Notes under the pieces: model-generated | What the model saw: only the letters and a program-made list of their open reading frames with translations | The model's database searches: none | What the model was told of the DNA's origin: nothing | Made by a program: the position numbers and the translations under genes | Assembly (NCBI RefSeq): GCF_900103585.1 | Contig: NZ_FNHV01000002.1 | Location: 20,409-84,408 of the forward strand | From: Streptomyces sp. cf386 | GTDB lineage: Bacteria > Actinomycetota > Actinomycetes > Streptomycetales > Streptomycetaceae | Reading direction: 5' to 3' | DNA: 64,000 nucleotides | Shown here: positions 8,765 to 17,844 of the stretch, in pieces | How positions within the stretch are numbered: the stretch's first letter is position 1 | Layout of the letters: each line of letters opens with the position of its first letter

Positions 8765-9208
8765 ATGGGGGCCATGGAGCGAGCTTATGTAGTTCGTGCG
8801 GCGGGCTGCCTGTTGTGGCGTCGCTCGCCAGTCGGTCGGCTTGAGCTGGCGTTGGTCTTCCGGCCGAAGTGGGCTGACTGGTCCTGGCCCAAAGGCAAGC
8901 TCAAGCAAGGTGAAGCCCTCGAAGCGGCGGCTCGTCGTGAAGTGCTGGAAGAGACCGGCTTTGCGTGCCGTCTAGGGGAGCGGCTCCCCTCCTCCCGGTA
9001 CACCGATCATCAGGGCCGACTCAAAGAGGTCTCGTATTGGGTCGCGGAGGCATCTGACGGAGCCTTTGAGCCCAACGACGAAGTAAGTGATCTTGTTTGG
9101 CTCACGCCGGATGAAGCCCGTGAACGGCTCACACATGAGAGGGACCGGGACTTGATCTCTCCCGCGCTCATCGCCATCGGGTCGGACGAAGACGTGACGG
9201 GGCTGTGA
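8765..9208 (+). CDS. Element-borne Nudix hydrolase
   Basis: A 147-residue Nudix protein that hydrolyses a nucleoside diphosphate linked to another moiety; the substrate is unknown. The box G-KLKQG-E-ALEAAAR-REVLEETG is complete, with REVLEETG catalytic glutamates at about residues 54-58. It resembles the interrupted host gene closely in layout (AAGCLLWRRSPVG, FRPKWADWSWPKGK, EVSYWVAEA, LVWLTPDEAR), so it is a paralogue of the gene destroyed by integration. Start 8765 has an AGGGGC site; ATG 8774 (MERAYVV) is an alternative. The stop overlaps the next ATG (TGATG). Nudix genes are, as I recall, frequent companions of AICE regulatory modules. Confidence 0.93.
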   Translation: MGAMERAYVVRAAGCLLWRRSPVGRLELALVFRPKWADWSWPKGKLKQGEALEAAARREVLEETGFACRLGERLPSSRYTDHQGRLKEVSYWVAEASDGAFEPNDEVSDLVWLTPDEARERLTHERDRDLISPALIAIGSDEDVTGL

Positions 9209-9369
9209 TGGCGGAGCAGCAGGAGGGGGGTTGGGAGGGGCGCTCGACTGTCACTGTCGCTGACTGGGTGGCTGCCGAACTGGAGAAGGCGCCCGACCCG
9301 AGCGACGAGCAGCGAGGTGTCCTGAGCGCCCTATTCAACTCGGCAACGCCGACGGAGGTGGCAGCATGA
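9208..9369 (+). CDS. Small hypothetical protein, paralogue of the one beside the integrase
   Basis: A 53-residue acidic protein translationally coupled to the Nudix gene (TGATG overlap) and to the next gene (ATGA overlap). Its central part, VADWVAAELEKAPDPSDEQ, resembles IDEWVESQLAKAPAPDPMQ in the protein at 33,008-33,241 at the other end of the element. Predicted to be two helices joined by a Pro-rich turn. No known family is recognised. Confidence 0.75.
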   Translation: MAEQQEGGWEGRSTVTVADWVAAELEKAPDPSDEQRGVLSALFNSATPTEVAA

Positions 9370-9587
9370 ACGCGAAGCCGCCCAAGGTGCTGTCTGTCCG
9401 TAGGGACGGCGGGCTGAACCGGGCCCTCGGCATCATCCGCAAGACCGGTATGTCAGACACTGATGCAACCAAGTGGGCGATGACCATCGCGGCCAACATC
9501 CTGGAACTGGCCTGGGTGAACGGACATGAAGAACTCGGTGTCGTACCGGACATGCGCGTGTCATACAGGGTGAAGGGGCCCGTGTGA
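9366..9587 (+). CDS. Small hypothetical protein, third gene of the Nudix operon
   Basis: A 73-residue protein whose ATG overlaps the previous stop by four bases. It begins MNAKPPKVLSVRRDGG and has a helical middle (ATKWAMTIAANILELAWVNG). No family is recognised. It is followed by a clear terminator at 9651-9683, so the operon consists of Nudix, the 53-residue protein and this gene. Confidence 0.7.
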   Translation: MNAKPPKVLSVRRDGGLNRALGIIRKTGMSDTDATKWAMTIAANILELAWVNGHEELGVVPDMRVSYRVKGPV

Positions 9588-9650
9588 CGGCGGTATGACG
9601 CAGGTCAGAGGCGCTGGCTATTGCCATTGTGCAGCGCCCGTGAGAACTAC

Positions 9651-9683
9651 GACGGCCCCCTCCCTCTTGGGAGCGGGGCCGTC
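9651..9683 (+). terminator. Terminator of the element Nudix operon
   Basis: Hairpin with arms GACGGCCCC(C)TCCC and GGGAGCGGGGCCGTC around a TCTT loop, then TGTTGT. It lies about 65 bp after the third gene. Confidence 0.75.
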
Positions 9684-10011
9684 TGTTGTCGGCTGGTCGG
9701 TCTAGTTCTGTGCCTGTACGGGTTGGCGAGGGGTGGGAACGGCTGAGGCGTGCCTTCGTGGTGCGGGGGACGCCCCGGCGTTCAGGGGCTACGACTACAG
9801 CGTGGAAATCCGCGGGGAGAAGGGTGCCGCCCGGACGGTCCGTGGCGTTGCCGATCCTGTGCGCGAGACAGTCACACGCCGGAGACAGCGCGTTGGACTC
9901 CGCGGACGCGAACGCGAAAGACTGCGACAACAGAGCCTCCTGGTACTGCTCGGTCGGGATCGCAACTCCGAGCTACCAAGAGGCCCCGCTGTTATGCCCC
10001 GACCACCGCGG
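9684..10011. other. Region with only weak coding signals
   Basis: Three overlapping plus-strand frames cover this stretch, none with a convincing ribosome site or recognisable product. One frame contains a fragment, AFRGYDYSVEIRG, that could be the remains of a small gene. I see no RNA gene here. Confidence 0.4.
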
Positions 10012-10044
10012 GATCACCCGAACAGGAACCCTGTTCGGGTGATC
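10012..10044. terminator. Perfect 15-bp hairpin between convergent transcripts
   Basis: GATCACCCGAACAGG and its exact complement are separated by AAC. It lies 31 bp after the stop of the minus-strand SRPBCC gene and is symmetrical enough to act on both strands. Confidence 0.7.
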
Positions 10045-10074
10045 AAGCATGCTGAGCGGTAAGCGGGATGGCTA

Positions 10075-10566
10075 TCAGGAATGCCGGGACAGGCGTTCAA
10101 GCCGCTTCATCGCTTCTTGGAAGATCTTGTCCACATGGCGTTGGGTCGCCCGGAACATCAGGCGTACAGGGGCCGAGCAGTCGACCGCCATGGTCCAGCT
10201 GACTCGGGTGCGCCCGTCCGCCAGGGGTGTCAGGTTCCACTGTTCCATCATCGCGGCGAGGCCGGGGACGTTGGTGTCGCGGACCCAGTAGGCGAAGCGT
10301 TCGGCCGGGTCCCGGACCAGCACCGTCTCGTGGGCCCGGATCGCCTTGTAGAGGCGCAGGAAGCGCACAGTCCCCACACCGTAGGGGGGTGGCCCTACGT
10401 AGTGGCATTCGTTGGCCGGCCCGAACCAGCGGGGCCAGTTCTCCTGGTGGGCGGCGAGCTGTTCGAAGATGGCCTCGGCCGGTGCGTGGAGGTCTCTGGT
10501 TCGGGTTCGCCGTACAGGGGCGCGTTCGAGGAAGCTGAGGTCTTCGGAGCGCAGTTGTTGGGCCAA
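10075..10566 (-). CDS. SRPBCC (START-like) family protein
   Basis: About 163 residues with the look of the polyketide cyclase/dehydrase and lipid-transport superfamily: an initial strand (RTRTRDLHAPAEAIFEQLAAH), then ENWPRWFGPANECHYVG and a paired-strand core ending in a long C-terminal helix (RHVDKIFQEAMKRLERL). Such proteins bind hydrophobic ligands; the ligand is unknown. The TTG at 10,566 is chosen because an AAAGG site lies upstream; an ATG at 10,656 would add 30 residues of low-complexity sequence. It is divergent from the sulfatase gene. Confidence 0.7.
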   Translation of the reverse strand: MAQQLRSEDLSFLERAPVRRTRTRDLHAPAEAIFEQLAAHQENWPRWFGPANECHYVGPPPYGVGTVRFLRLYKAIRAHETVLVRDPAERFAYWVRDTNVPGLAAMMEQWNLTPLADGRTRVSWTMAVDCSAPVRLMFRATQRHVDKIFQEAMKRLERLSRHS

Positions 10567-10817
10567 GGTGCTTCGGCCTTTCGGCTGGGCGGCTGAGCAG
10601 GCGGTAGTGCGGGCGCACCGGCACGGTGAGGCCGGTTCACGGCCCGACGTGTTCATCGTCGCGTGGTTTCGGGTGGGCTGCGGGGTTGGTACGGCTGAGC
10701 GGATTACGCGGTGACTCCTTCGGGCCAGTCATCGGCCGCAGCGGAGGCCGTCCCGGTTGGGTGCGGCATACGTTGCCCACGGCAAGGCATTCCACCGCAA
10801 GGTCTGAGGAGATGAGG

Positions 10818-13169
10818 ATGGCCGTTCCGTTCAAGGGCGTGATCCAGCAGGACATCCGAGAGTCGGTGCCGGACTGGGAGCCGTATCAGCAGCCGCAGGC
10901 GCCCGAGGGCACCCCGAATGTGCTGTACCTGGTGTGGGACGACGTCGGCTTCGGAACCTTCGACATTTTCGGCGGGCTGGTGGAGGCCCCGGCGATGCGC
11001 CGGATTGCCGAGATGGGGGTGAAGTTCACCAACTTCCACACCACTGCGCTGTGCTCTCCGACACGTTCGTGCCTGCTGACCGGTCGGAATGCGACCAGCA
11101 ACGGCATGGCCTGTGTAGCCGAGATGACCAGTGGGTTCCCCGGCTCCAACGGGCGTATGCCGTTCGAGAACGCGAACCTGGCCGAGGTGCTGGTCGAGCG
11201 GGGCTGGAACACGTATGCCCTGGGCAAGTGGCACCTGGTCCCCTCGGAGGAGGCCAACATGGCGTCCTCTAAGCGGCACTGGCCGCTCAGCCGGGGGTTC
11301 GAGCGTTTCTATGGGTTCCTCGGTGGCGAGGCCGACCAGTGGTACCCCGATCTGGTCTACGACAACCATCCGATCGACCCGCCCTACAGCCCTGAGCAGG
11401 GGTATCACCTGTCGAAGGACCTGACGGACCGGACCATTGAGTTCATCCGGGACGCGAAGGTCATCGCGCCGGACAAGCCCTGGTTCACCTACTTCTGCCC
11501 TGGCGCCGGCCATGCGCCGCACCACATCTTCAAGGAGTGGGCGGACAAGTACGCGGGGAAGTTCGACGACGGCTACGAGGTCTACCGGCGCCTGACGCTC
11601 CAGCGGCAGATCGAGCTGGGCATCCTGGCGGAGGGCACCGAGCTCACCCCGATCAACCCGCATGGTGAGCCGGATGCCACCGGGCCGTCGGGACAGCCGT
11701 GGCCGGCCACGGATTTCGTCCGCCCGTGGGAGTCGCTGAGCGCCGACGAGAAGCGCCTGTTCGCTAGGATGGCGGAGGTCTTCGCTGGGTTCGTCTCGTA
11801 CACCGATGCCCAGATCGGGCGCCTGCTGGACTACCTGGAGGAGTCCGGGCAGCTGGAGAACACCATCATCGTTGCGGTCTCGGACAACGGCGCCAGCGCC
11901 GAGGGCGGTCCGAACGGCTCGACGAACGAGAACAACTTCTTCAACGGCGTAGCCGACGACATCGGCGAGAACCTGCGCCACCTCGACGACCTCGGCAGCC
12001 CGACCACCTACAACCACTATCCCACCGGGTGGGCCTGGGCGTTCAATGCTCCCTTCAAGTACTGGAAGCGCTGGGTCTCCTACGAGGGCGGCATCGCCGA
12101 CCCGATGATCATCGCCTGGCCCAAGGGCATCAAACAGCGCGGGGAGACCCGTCATCAGTACGTGCACGCCATCGACATCGTGCCGACGATCTACGATCTG
12201 CTCGGCATCAGCCCGCCGGAGGTGGTGAAGGGCGTGACGCAGAATCCGCTGGAGGGCGCCAGCCTCCGTAAGGTGATGGCGGACGCGCAGGCGCCCGAAC
12301 CGCGGCAGACGCAGTATTACACGATGCTCGGCACCCGCGGCATCTGGCACGACGGCTGGCACGCAGCCACCATGCACCCGCCGGCGCCGTCCAACTGGAG
12401 CCGCTTCGAGCAGGACGTCTGGGAGCTGTACAACCTGCGCGAGGACCGCTCCGAGAACAGGGACCTGGCGGCCGAGCACCCTGAAAAGCTCGAAGAGCTC
12501 AAGCGCATGTGGCTGGAGGAGGCTGAGAAGTACAACGGGCTACCTCTGGATGACCGCAGCCCCGTTGATATCCTCGCCACGCCCCGGCCACAGCTTGCCA
12601 AGCCGCGCGGGCAGTACATCTACTACCCGGGCTGCGCCGATGTGCCCGAGTCGGTGGCGGTGAACATTCGCGGCCGGTCCTACACCATCGTCGCCGACAC
12701 GCACCTGGACACTCCCGAGGCCCACGGTGTTCTCTTCTCCCACGGCGGCCGGTTCGGCGGCCACAGCCTGTACCTCAAGGACGGGCATCTGCATTACGTG
12801 TACAACTGGCTCGGCCGCACGGAGCAGAAGATCAGCTCGCCTGGGACGGTCGGGACCGGCGACCTCACCTTCTCGGCCGCTTTCCGGGCCCGCGACCGTG
12901 ACGAACAGGGCAGCACGCTCGGAACGCTCGCCCTGTATGTCGGCGACCGGCAGGTAGCTGAAGCCGACATCAAGACCCAGCCGGGCAGCTTCTCCCTGGT
13001 CGGTGAAGGGCTGGCAGTCGGCCGCGACGCGAGCCAGCCGGTCTCCAGCGACTATGAGACGCCCTTCGCGTTCATCGGCGGCACGATCCGTCAGGTGGTG
13101 GTCGACGTCAGCGGGGAGTCCTTCGTGGACGTGGAGAAGGAACTTATTGGAATGTTCCACCGGGACTGA
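10818..13169 (+). CDS. Type I (formylglycine-dependent) arylsulfatase
   Basis: A 783-residue sulfatase. The signature CSPTRSCLLTGR is intact; Cys79 should be converted to formylglycine and Arg83 is the conserved partner. The metal-binding start of the fold is visible (NVLYLVWDDVGFG) and the second Asp-Asn site lies in AVSDNGAS. The catalytic domain runs to about residue 560, followed by a C-terminal beta-rich domain (from about 640) common in the large arylsulfatase A-like group. No signal peptide is seen, so it is probably cytoplasmic and would act on imported or internal sulfate esters. A GAGGAG site precedes the start MAVPFKG. The convergent FGE and SulP genes complete a sulfate-ester module. 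Confidence 0.93.
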   Translation: MAVPFKGVIQQDIRESVPDWEPYQQPQAPEGTPNVLYLVWDDVGFGTFDIFGGLVEAPAMRRIAEMGVKFTNFHTTALCSPTRSCLLTGRNATSNGMACVAEMTSGFPGSNGRMPFENANLAEVLVERGWNTYALGKWHLVPSEEANMASSKRHWPLSRGFERFYGFLGGEADQWYPDLVYDNHPIDPPYSPEQGYHLSKDLTDRTIEFIRDAKVIAPDKPWFTYFCPGAGHAPHHIFKEWADKYAGKFDDGYEVYRRLTLQRQIELGILAEGTELTPINPHGEPDATGPSGQPWPATDFVRPWESLSADEKRLFARMAEVFAGFVSYTDAQIGRLLDYLEESGQLENTIIVAVSDNGASAEGGPNGSTNENNFFNGVADDIGENLRHLDDLGSPTTYNHYPTGWAWAFNAPFKYWKRWVSYEGGIADPMIIAWPKGIKQRGETRHQYVHAIDIVPTIYDLLGISPPEVVKGVTQNPLEGASLRKVMADAQAPEPRQTQYYTMLGTRGIWHDGWHAATMHPPAPSNWSRFEQDVWELYNLREDRSENRDLAAEHPEKLEELKRMWLEEAEKYNGLPLDDRSPVDILATPRPQLAKPRGQYIYYPGCADVPESVAVNIRGRSYTIVADTHLDTPEAHGVLFSHGGRFGGHSLYLKDGHLHYVYNWLGRTEQKISSPGTVGTGDLTFSAAFRARDRDEQGSTLGTLALYVGDRQVAEADIKTQPGSFSLVGEGLAVGRDASQPVSSDYETPFAFIGGTIRQVVVDVSGESFVDVEKELIGMFHRD

Positions 13170-13217
13170 CCCGCCTCCGCGCCTTCCGCACCGGCAGGGC
13201 GCTCTATGCCGGGTCCG

Positions 13218-14201
13218 TCAACGAACCTCGACGGGCCCGGCGTCCGCCGCGCAGCGGAAACCCTGGTGACCGGTACTGCTGTCCGGGGTGCTGGAGCTGC
13301 GGGCGGCCACCCGGTAACGGCGGCAATACGAGGCGTGGCACAGGTAGGACCCGCCCCGGATGACCCGGGCGGTGCCGAGCGCGGGGCCGGCGGGGTTGTC
13401 GCGCAGGCTACTGGCGTAGTAGTTCGGTGCGTACCAGTCGGCGCACCATTCCCAGACGTTGCCGCACGCGTTGTACAGGCCGTGACCACCCGGCGCATAG
13501 GCGGTGACGGGGGCAGTGCCGTACCAGCCGTCCGCGCGCGTGTGGTGGTCGGGGAAGCGGCCCTGCCACACGTTCATGCGGTGCTCGCCGTTCGGCTCCA
13601 GGTCATTTCCCCACGGGAAGGCGGCCTGTTCGCGGCCGCCGCGGGCGGCGTACTCCCACTCCGCTTCGGTCGGCAGCCGTTTGCCTGCCCACGCCGCATA
13701 CGCGCGGGCGTCGCTCCAGGAGACGTGCACCACAGGGTGGTCTGTGCGCCCCGCGACGTCGGAGCCGGGGCCTTCGGGGTGGCGCCAGCACGCCCCGTGG
13801 ACCTGACGCCACCAGGGTGCCGCCGCCACCGCCCGGGTGTCGGGGAAGCCTGGCGGCAGCAGTCCGGCGAAGACGAACGACCAGCCGTAGTGCTCGGCCT
13901 CCGTCACGTATCCGGTCGCAGCGGTGAAGGCGCCGAAGTCGGCGTTGGAGACCGCGCAGCGGTCGATCCAGTACGGCGCTAGTGACACCTCGTGGACCGG
14001 GCCCTCGCCGTCACCCGGCACCGCCCACCTGTCCCGGGAGCCCATCAGGAAGGTGGACACCTCCAACCGCACCATGCCCTCCCGGTCCGGGCCGCTTGCC
14101 GCAGGGGATACGCGCTCGTCGCATGACGCCGGCTCGGCCACCGCTCCCGGGCCCGGCCGGGAGGGGCTGCAGCAGCCGGATGTCACCTCACCGTCAGACA
14201 T
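13218..14201 (-). CDS. Formylglycine-generating enzyme (sulfatase-modifying factor)
   Basis: A 327-residue SUMF1/EgtB-type protein that oxidises the sulfatase Cys to formylglycine. The two copper-binding cysteines, Cys288 and Cys293, are present in GGSYLCHASYCRRYR with the spacing seen in the S. coelicolor enzyme. Other family motifs are RLPTEAEWEYAARGG and GNVWEWCADW. The ATG at 14,201 follows a GAAGGA site. It lies 48 bp from the convergent sulfatase end and about 110 bp downstream of the sulfate permease gene, with which it may be co-transcribed. Confidence 0.95.
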   Translation of the reverse strand: MSDGEVTSGCCSPSRPGPGAVAEPASCDERVSPAASGPDREGMVRLEVSTFLMGSRDRWAVPGDGEGPVHEVSLAPYWIDRCAVSNADFGAFTAATGYVTEAEHYGWSFVFAGLLPPGFPDTRAVAAAPWWRQVHGACWRHPEGPGSDVAGRTDHPVVHVSWSDARAYAAWAGKRLPTEAEWEYAARGGREQAAFPWGNDLEPNGEHRMNVWQGRFPDHHTRADGWYGTAPVTAYAPGGHGLYNACGNVWEWCADWYAPNYYASSLRDNPAGPALGTARVIRGGSYLCHASYCRRYRVAARSSSTPDSSTGHQGFRCAADAGPVEVR

Positions 14202-14308
14202 CGTCCGTCCTTCACGAGAAGTAGGAGTGCTGCACGCGATTGTGGTGCAGCGAGTGTCCGCGGGCGGGGGTCGACACGGCGCCACGCCGGGCACGTCAGC
14301 AGTGGTGG

Positions 14309-16003
14309 TCAGTGTTTCCTCAGGGCGGCGTACGCCTCACGCACCGTCGGAAAGACGGACAGCTGCTGAGTGGCACCGTCCTGGTAGGTGTTGGCGCGTA
14401 GCGTGGCCAGTACCTGCTCCCGGGGACGGGCGACCACCAACTCGCAGTTCCGCCCCCTCAGGTCGACGGCAAGCTGGGCAAGGGTTTCCGTAGCGGTGGC
14501 GTCGAGGTAGAACACTGCCTCGGCGTCCAGGACCACATACCGCGGATACGGCGATCGGGCAGCCGCCAAGGTGAGGACCCGCTGAGAGATCCTGCCGGCG
14601 TTGGCGAAGAACAACGGCGCATCCACGCGGTAGATCAGCACGTCTGTGCTGACTGCCTCATCCGGATCCACCTCGTGGGGCGGCCGACCGTCGTCGGGGA
14701 CGACGAGTACAGCGTCATGAGGCCAGGCAACGCGGCGGAGCAGCTGCACGAAAGCGAGGATGACGGCAACCAGCAACCCGTAAAGCACGCCGAGGGCCAT
14801 CACGCTGGCCGCCGTCACGAGCGCCAGTGCACTTTCGCGGCGCCAGCCGTGCCACAAACGCTGAAAGCCCACGACGTCGATCAGATGCGAGGCCGACACC
14901 ATGACCACGGCGGCCAGTACCGATACCGGCAGCAGCGCGATCACCGGACCTGTGGTGAGGACGCCGACCACCACAAAGCCCGCGCACACCAGCTGGAATA
15001 GCTGCGAATGAGCCCCCGAGCCGCGAGCGGACAGGGTTCGCTGAGTACTCGGCATCGCCGCAAAACCACCTAGGGCGCCCGCGCCCGCGCTCGCCGCGCC
15101 CATGGCAGCCGACTCCCGGACCAAGGAAATCGGTGTCCCAGAGGGAAGTGCTGTACGGCGCAGGGCCGCTGTCCCCTCGATCGAGGCGATCATGGCCATG
15201 CCGGCTGCGGCGGGCAGCAACGCCCATACGTCCCCGGCGCTCACCTCCGGCCAGTTGGGGGCAGGCAGGCCGCCGGAGATACGGCCGGTCATCGCCACAC
15301 CGTGACTGGCCAGATCCGCGGCGGCTGATACGGCGACCGCCGCCACACAGACCACGGGCGTAACGGGGACCGCGTATAGGACGGACACGGCATGGAACAC
15401 AGGCTTGAGCAGGACGAGCGCGAGGAGAGAGACCAAGCCCACCGCGGCGGTCACCCACTGAATCTGGTCCAGATGGGTGAGCACCTCCCACACTTTGCCC
15501 ATGGGGTGGTCACTGTCCGTCTTTACCCCCAGCAGCTTGCCTACCTGACTGGCCATGATCTGCACAGCCGTCCCTGCCAGATACCCGAGCACCACCGGCG
15601 CCGACAAGAGACTGGTGAGCCCCCGCAGCCGCCCCGGCAGCAGCAGGAGAGCGCCCGTCATCAATGCCAGACACGCCGCCAATGACGCCGCCCGCGCGGC
15701 GTCACCGTCGGCACGGGAGGTCACTGCCGTGAACGTCATGATGGCCAGAGTCGACGAAGGGCCGACCGCCATCAGGCGCGTGGACGTCACCAGGGCAAAC
15801 ACCACCATCGCCCCGACAGCGGTGTACAGGCCGGTAACCGGCGGCAAACCCGCCAACTGTCCGTAACCCAGCCCTTGCGGCACCAGCGTCACCGCGACCG
15901 CGAACCCGGCCACGACATCCCCGCGCACCGAACGCAAGGAACAGTGCCTCAGCTGCCCGAGCAGCGGCACCGCGTCGCACAATGACAACCGACTGACCTT
16001 CAC
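14309..16003 (-). CDS. SulP-family anion (sulfate) transporter with C-terminal STAS domain
   Basis: A 564-residue protein. The first ~400 residues form about 10-12 membrane segments, including the SulP hallmark VTLVPQGLGYGQLAGLPPVTGLYTA region near residue 40. The last ~150 residues make a STAS domain (VLIYRVDAPLFFANAG, VVLDAEAVFYLDATA). The substrate is inferred as sulfate from the neighbouring sulfatase and FGE; bicarbonate or another anion is possible because SulP members differ. It is likely co-transcribed with the FGE gene. Confidence 0.88.
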   Translation of the reverse strand: MKVSRLSLCDAVPLLGQLRHCSLRSVRGDVVAGFAVAVTLVPQGLGYGQLAGLPPVTGLYTAVGAMVVFALVTSTRLMAVGPSSTLAIMTFTAVTSRADGDAARAASLAACLALMTGALLLLPGRLRGLTSLLSAPVVLGYLAGTAVQIMASQVGKLLGVKTDSDHPMGKVWEVLTHLDQIQWVTAAVGLVSLLALVLLKPVFHAVSVLYAVPVTPVVCVAAVAVSAAADLASHGVAMTGRISGGLPAPNWPEVSAGDVWALLPAAAGMAMIASIEGTAALRRTALPSGTPISLVRESAAMGAASAGAGALGGFAAMPSTQRTLSARGSGAHSQLFQLVCAGFVVVGVLTTGPVIALLPVSVLAAVVMVSASHLIDVVGFQRLWHGWRRESALALVTAASVMALGVLYGLLVAVILAFVQLLRRVAWPHDAVLVVPDDGRPPHEVDPDEAVSTDVLIYRVDAPLFFANAGRISQRVLTLAAARSPYPRYVVLDAEAVFYLDATATETLAQLAVDLRGRNCELVVARPREQVLATLRANTYQDGATQQLSVFPTVREAYAALRKH

Positions 16004-16262
16004 CCAGTCATTGTCGCGAGCTCAATCCCAATACCAGCGGCACAACACCGCATACCGTTTAAATGTCAGCCCAATCGGTGTCCGCCGTCAGTGCCGACCT
16101 CGCGACCCCACCCTGACGGATCTTCGTATTTTGTGCACGGCGAGTTGATGCTGTCGACGGGAAGGTCTTCCCTGTATTGTCGAATCGGGTGGATGTGCGT
16201 TGTGTGAATGAACGAGCAGAACGGCCCGTCTGGATGGGTTGTGCTGAGCGGGCGGAGTGAAA
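16004..16262. other. Divergent intergenic region
   Basis: About 260 bp with lower GC than its surroundings, between the SulP start and a plus-strand membrane protein gene. It should hold promoters for both; no clear operator was seen. Confidence 0.4.
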
Positions 16263-16847
16263 ATGATGGGCGAAGCGCACCAGGGTCAGGGGGCAGAAGG
16301 AAAGCGTAACCTGCCCGAAATTAACCCCCAGCTGCGGGCCACTGCGGCCGCATCAGCAGGTGGAACGCTCGTCATCTGGTGGCCTGCGTTCACGCTAGGC
16401 GCGTACGACGCCATTTTCTTCGATGCCGTACTGGCCATTTGGGCGGTGGCCACTTCAGTCCTGCTCTCGGGTGTGGTTCTGCGCAGTAGAGGCACGATGC
16501 CATGGAGCGGATGGATCGCTTTGTCGGTGCCATCAATGTGGATCCTCCTGAGTATCGTGGCGCCGAGAGCCCATGGTTTTCGCTACCTTCACTATTTCGA
16601 AGCGGTGTTGACCATTGCGGGCGCCCCGATGTTGACATGGATGCTGGCAAGAATCTTGGTGCCAGACTATTCTGAACTCCCTATCGCACAGCGTCTGGGG
16701 GCCGTCGCCGTCACCATTGCCATTGGAATCACGGCTTTCCTGCTCGGTAGATTCAATTACCTGTTCCTCACCTGTGCAGACTTCGAGGCAAGCGGCAATA
16801 ATGCCCCTATCGGATGCGCCCATGGGCAGCCTTTCAACCGACTCTGA
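16263..16847 (+). CDS. Hypothetical integral membrane protein
   Basis: A 194-residue protein with about five hydrophobic segments (for example LVIWWPAFTLGAYDAIFF, SMWILLSIVAP and AVAVTIAIGITAFLLG) after a short charged N-terminus. The family is not recognised. The ATG at 16,263 has a GGAG site 5 bases upstream; GTG at 16,257 and ATG at 16,266 are alternatives. The base composition is visibly less GC-rich than the neighbours, consistent with recent transfer as element cargo. Confidence 0.65.
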   Translation: MMGEAHQGQGAEGKRNLPEINPQLRATAAASAGGTLVIWWPAFTLGAYDAIFFDAVLAIWAVATSVLLSGVVLRSRGTMPWSGWIALSVPSMWILLSIVAPRAHGFRYLHYFEAVLTIAGAPMLTWMLARILVPDYSELPIAQRLGAVAVTIAIGITAFLLGRFNYLFLTCADFEASGNNAPIGCAHGQPFNRL

Positions 16848-16940
16848 GACCAAGCCGCTTCATGGCGGGTGCATGAGCCGTTCGAGCCTTGTGCATCGCA
16901 CTTACGCTGAGGCAAACCAAGCGCGGGTGGAGCGAGAGAC

Positions 16941-17381
16941 ATGATCATGTCCGTCGAGGTGCTGCCGGAGTCGTGGCACAGCAACGCGATCGACGCCCTG
17001 GCAGGCATGATGGAGGCCGCAGGTGCGTTGATCATCTTCGTCGGCGCCGCCTGGGCATTCGGCAGCTTCCTAACGGCGCTGGTCAAGGGCCGCAAGAGGG
17101 AGCGAAGGTACAACCAGATCCGCCTGAACCTGAGTAAATTCGTCGCCCTGGGGCTGGAGTTCCAGCTGGGTGCCGATGTGCTGCGGACAGCCGTGGCGCC
17201 CAGCTGGACCGATATCGGTCAACTCGCTGCCATCGCTGCAATCCGAACAGCCCTCAACTTCTTCCTTTCTCGCGAGATCGACAAGGAACGCACGGACGTC
17301 GAGGAAGATCAGCAGGGATCTCCAGCATCGCAGAGTGATCCTGGTGGCCCGGGGGGTGGAGCAAAATTCGCGTCAGACTGA
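16941..17381 (+). CDS. DUF1622-family membrane protein
   Basis: A 146-residue protein with three hydrophobic segments and the DUF1622 core: GALIIFVGAAWAFGSF, then RLNLSKFVALGLEFQLGADV, then a third segment at LAAIAAIRTALNFFL followed by a charged tail. The function of the family is unknown. The gene is 93 bp downstream of the preceding membrane protein gene on the same strand and may be co-transcribed with it. Transcription runs towards the IS remnants. Confidence 0.8.
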   Translation: MIMSVEVLPESWHSNAIDALAGMMEAAGALIIFVGAAWAFGSFLTALVKGRKRERRYNQIRLNLSKFVALGLEFQLGADVLRTAVAPSWTDIGQLAAIAAIRTALNFFLSREIDKERTDVEEDQQGSPASQSDPGGPGGGAKFASD

Positions 17382-17445
17382 ACCGTTCCGGGTCTGATGG
17401 AGTGGTGGGAGCGCCCCGAGTTGGGTGGAGTCGAGTCGCTTGGTT

Positions 17446-17844
17446 TCACGCTACCGGTGGCGTGCGGAGTTCGTACTCCACCGGGCTGAGCACGCCCAGC
17501 GCGGAGTGCCTGCGCTGTCGGTTGTGGAAGATCTCGAGGTATTCGAAGAGGGCGGTGGACAGCTCCATCCGTGTCCGCCACCGCCGGCGGTTGAGTAATT
17601 CGACCTGGACCCGGGCCCAGAAGGACTCCATCATCGCGTTGTCCGCGCAGTCCCCGATGGAGCCCGTGGAGGGCAACAGGCCGGAGCCGCGGGCGCGTTC
17701 GGTGAATGCCCAGGATCCGAACTGCACTCCATGATCGGAGTGGATGATGGTGCTGCCCGGGCTCGGGGAGCGGTTGCCGATGGCCATGGCCAGGGCGTTG
17801 GTGGTCAGGGCCGCGGTGGGTGAGGCGTCGATCGACCAGCCCAC
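17446..17844 (-). pseudogene. C-terminal fragment of an IS3-family transposase (OrfB)
   Basis: The last ~130 residues of an rve-type integrase domain are readable, including IHSDHGVQF (second catalytic Asp), NAMMESFWA (catalytic Glu) and the IS3 ending RHSALGVLSPVEYE. The first catalytic Asp region (VGWSIDASPT) sits right at the break. OrfA and the rest of OrfB are absent; upstream the frame joins IS5-family sequence. Confidence 0.85.

Noticed and set aside
10704..12479. A 591-codon frame antisense to the sulfatase
   Set aside because: Shadow of the sulfatase gene; no recognisable features.
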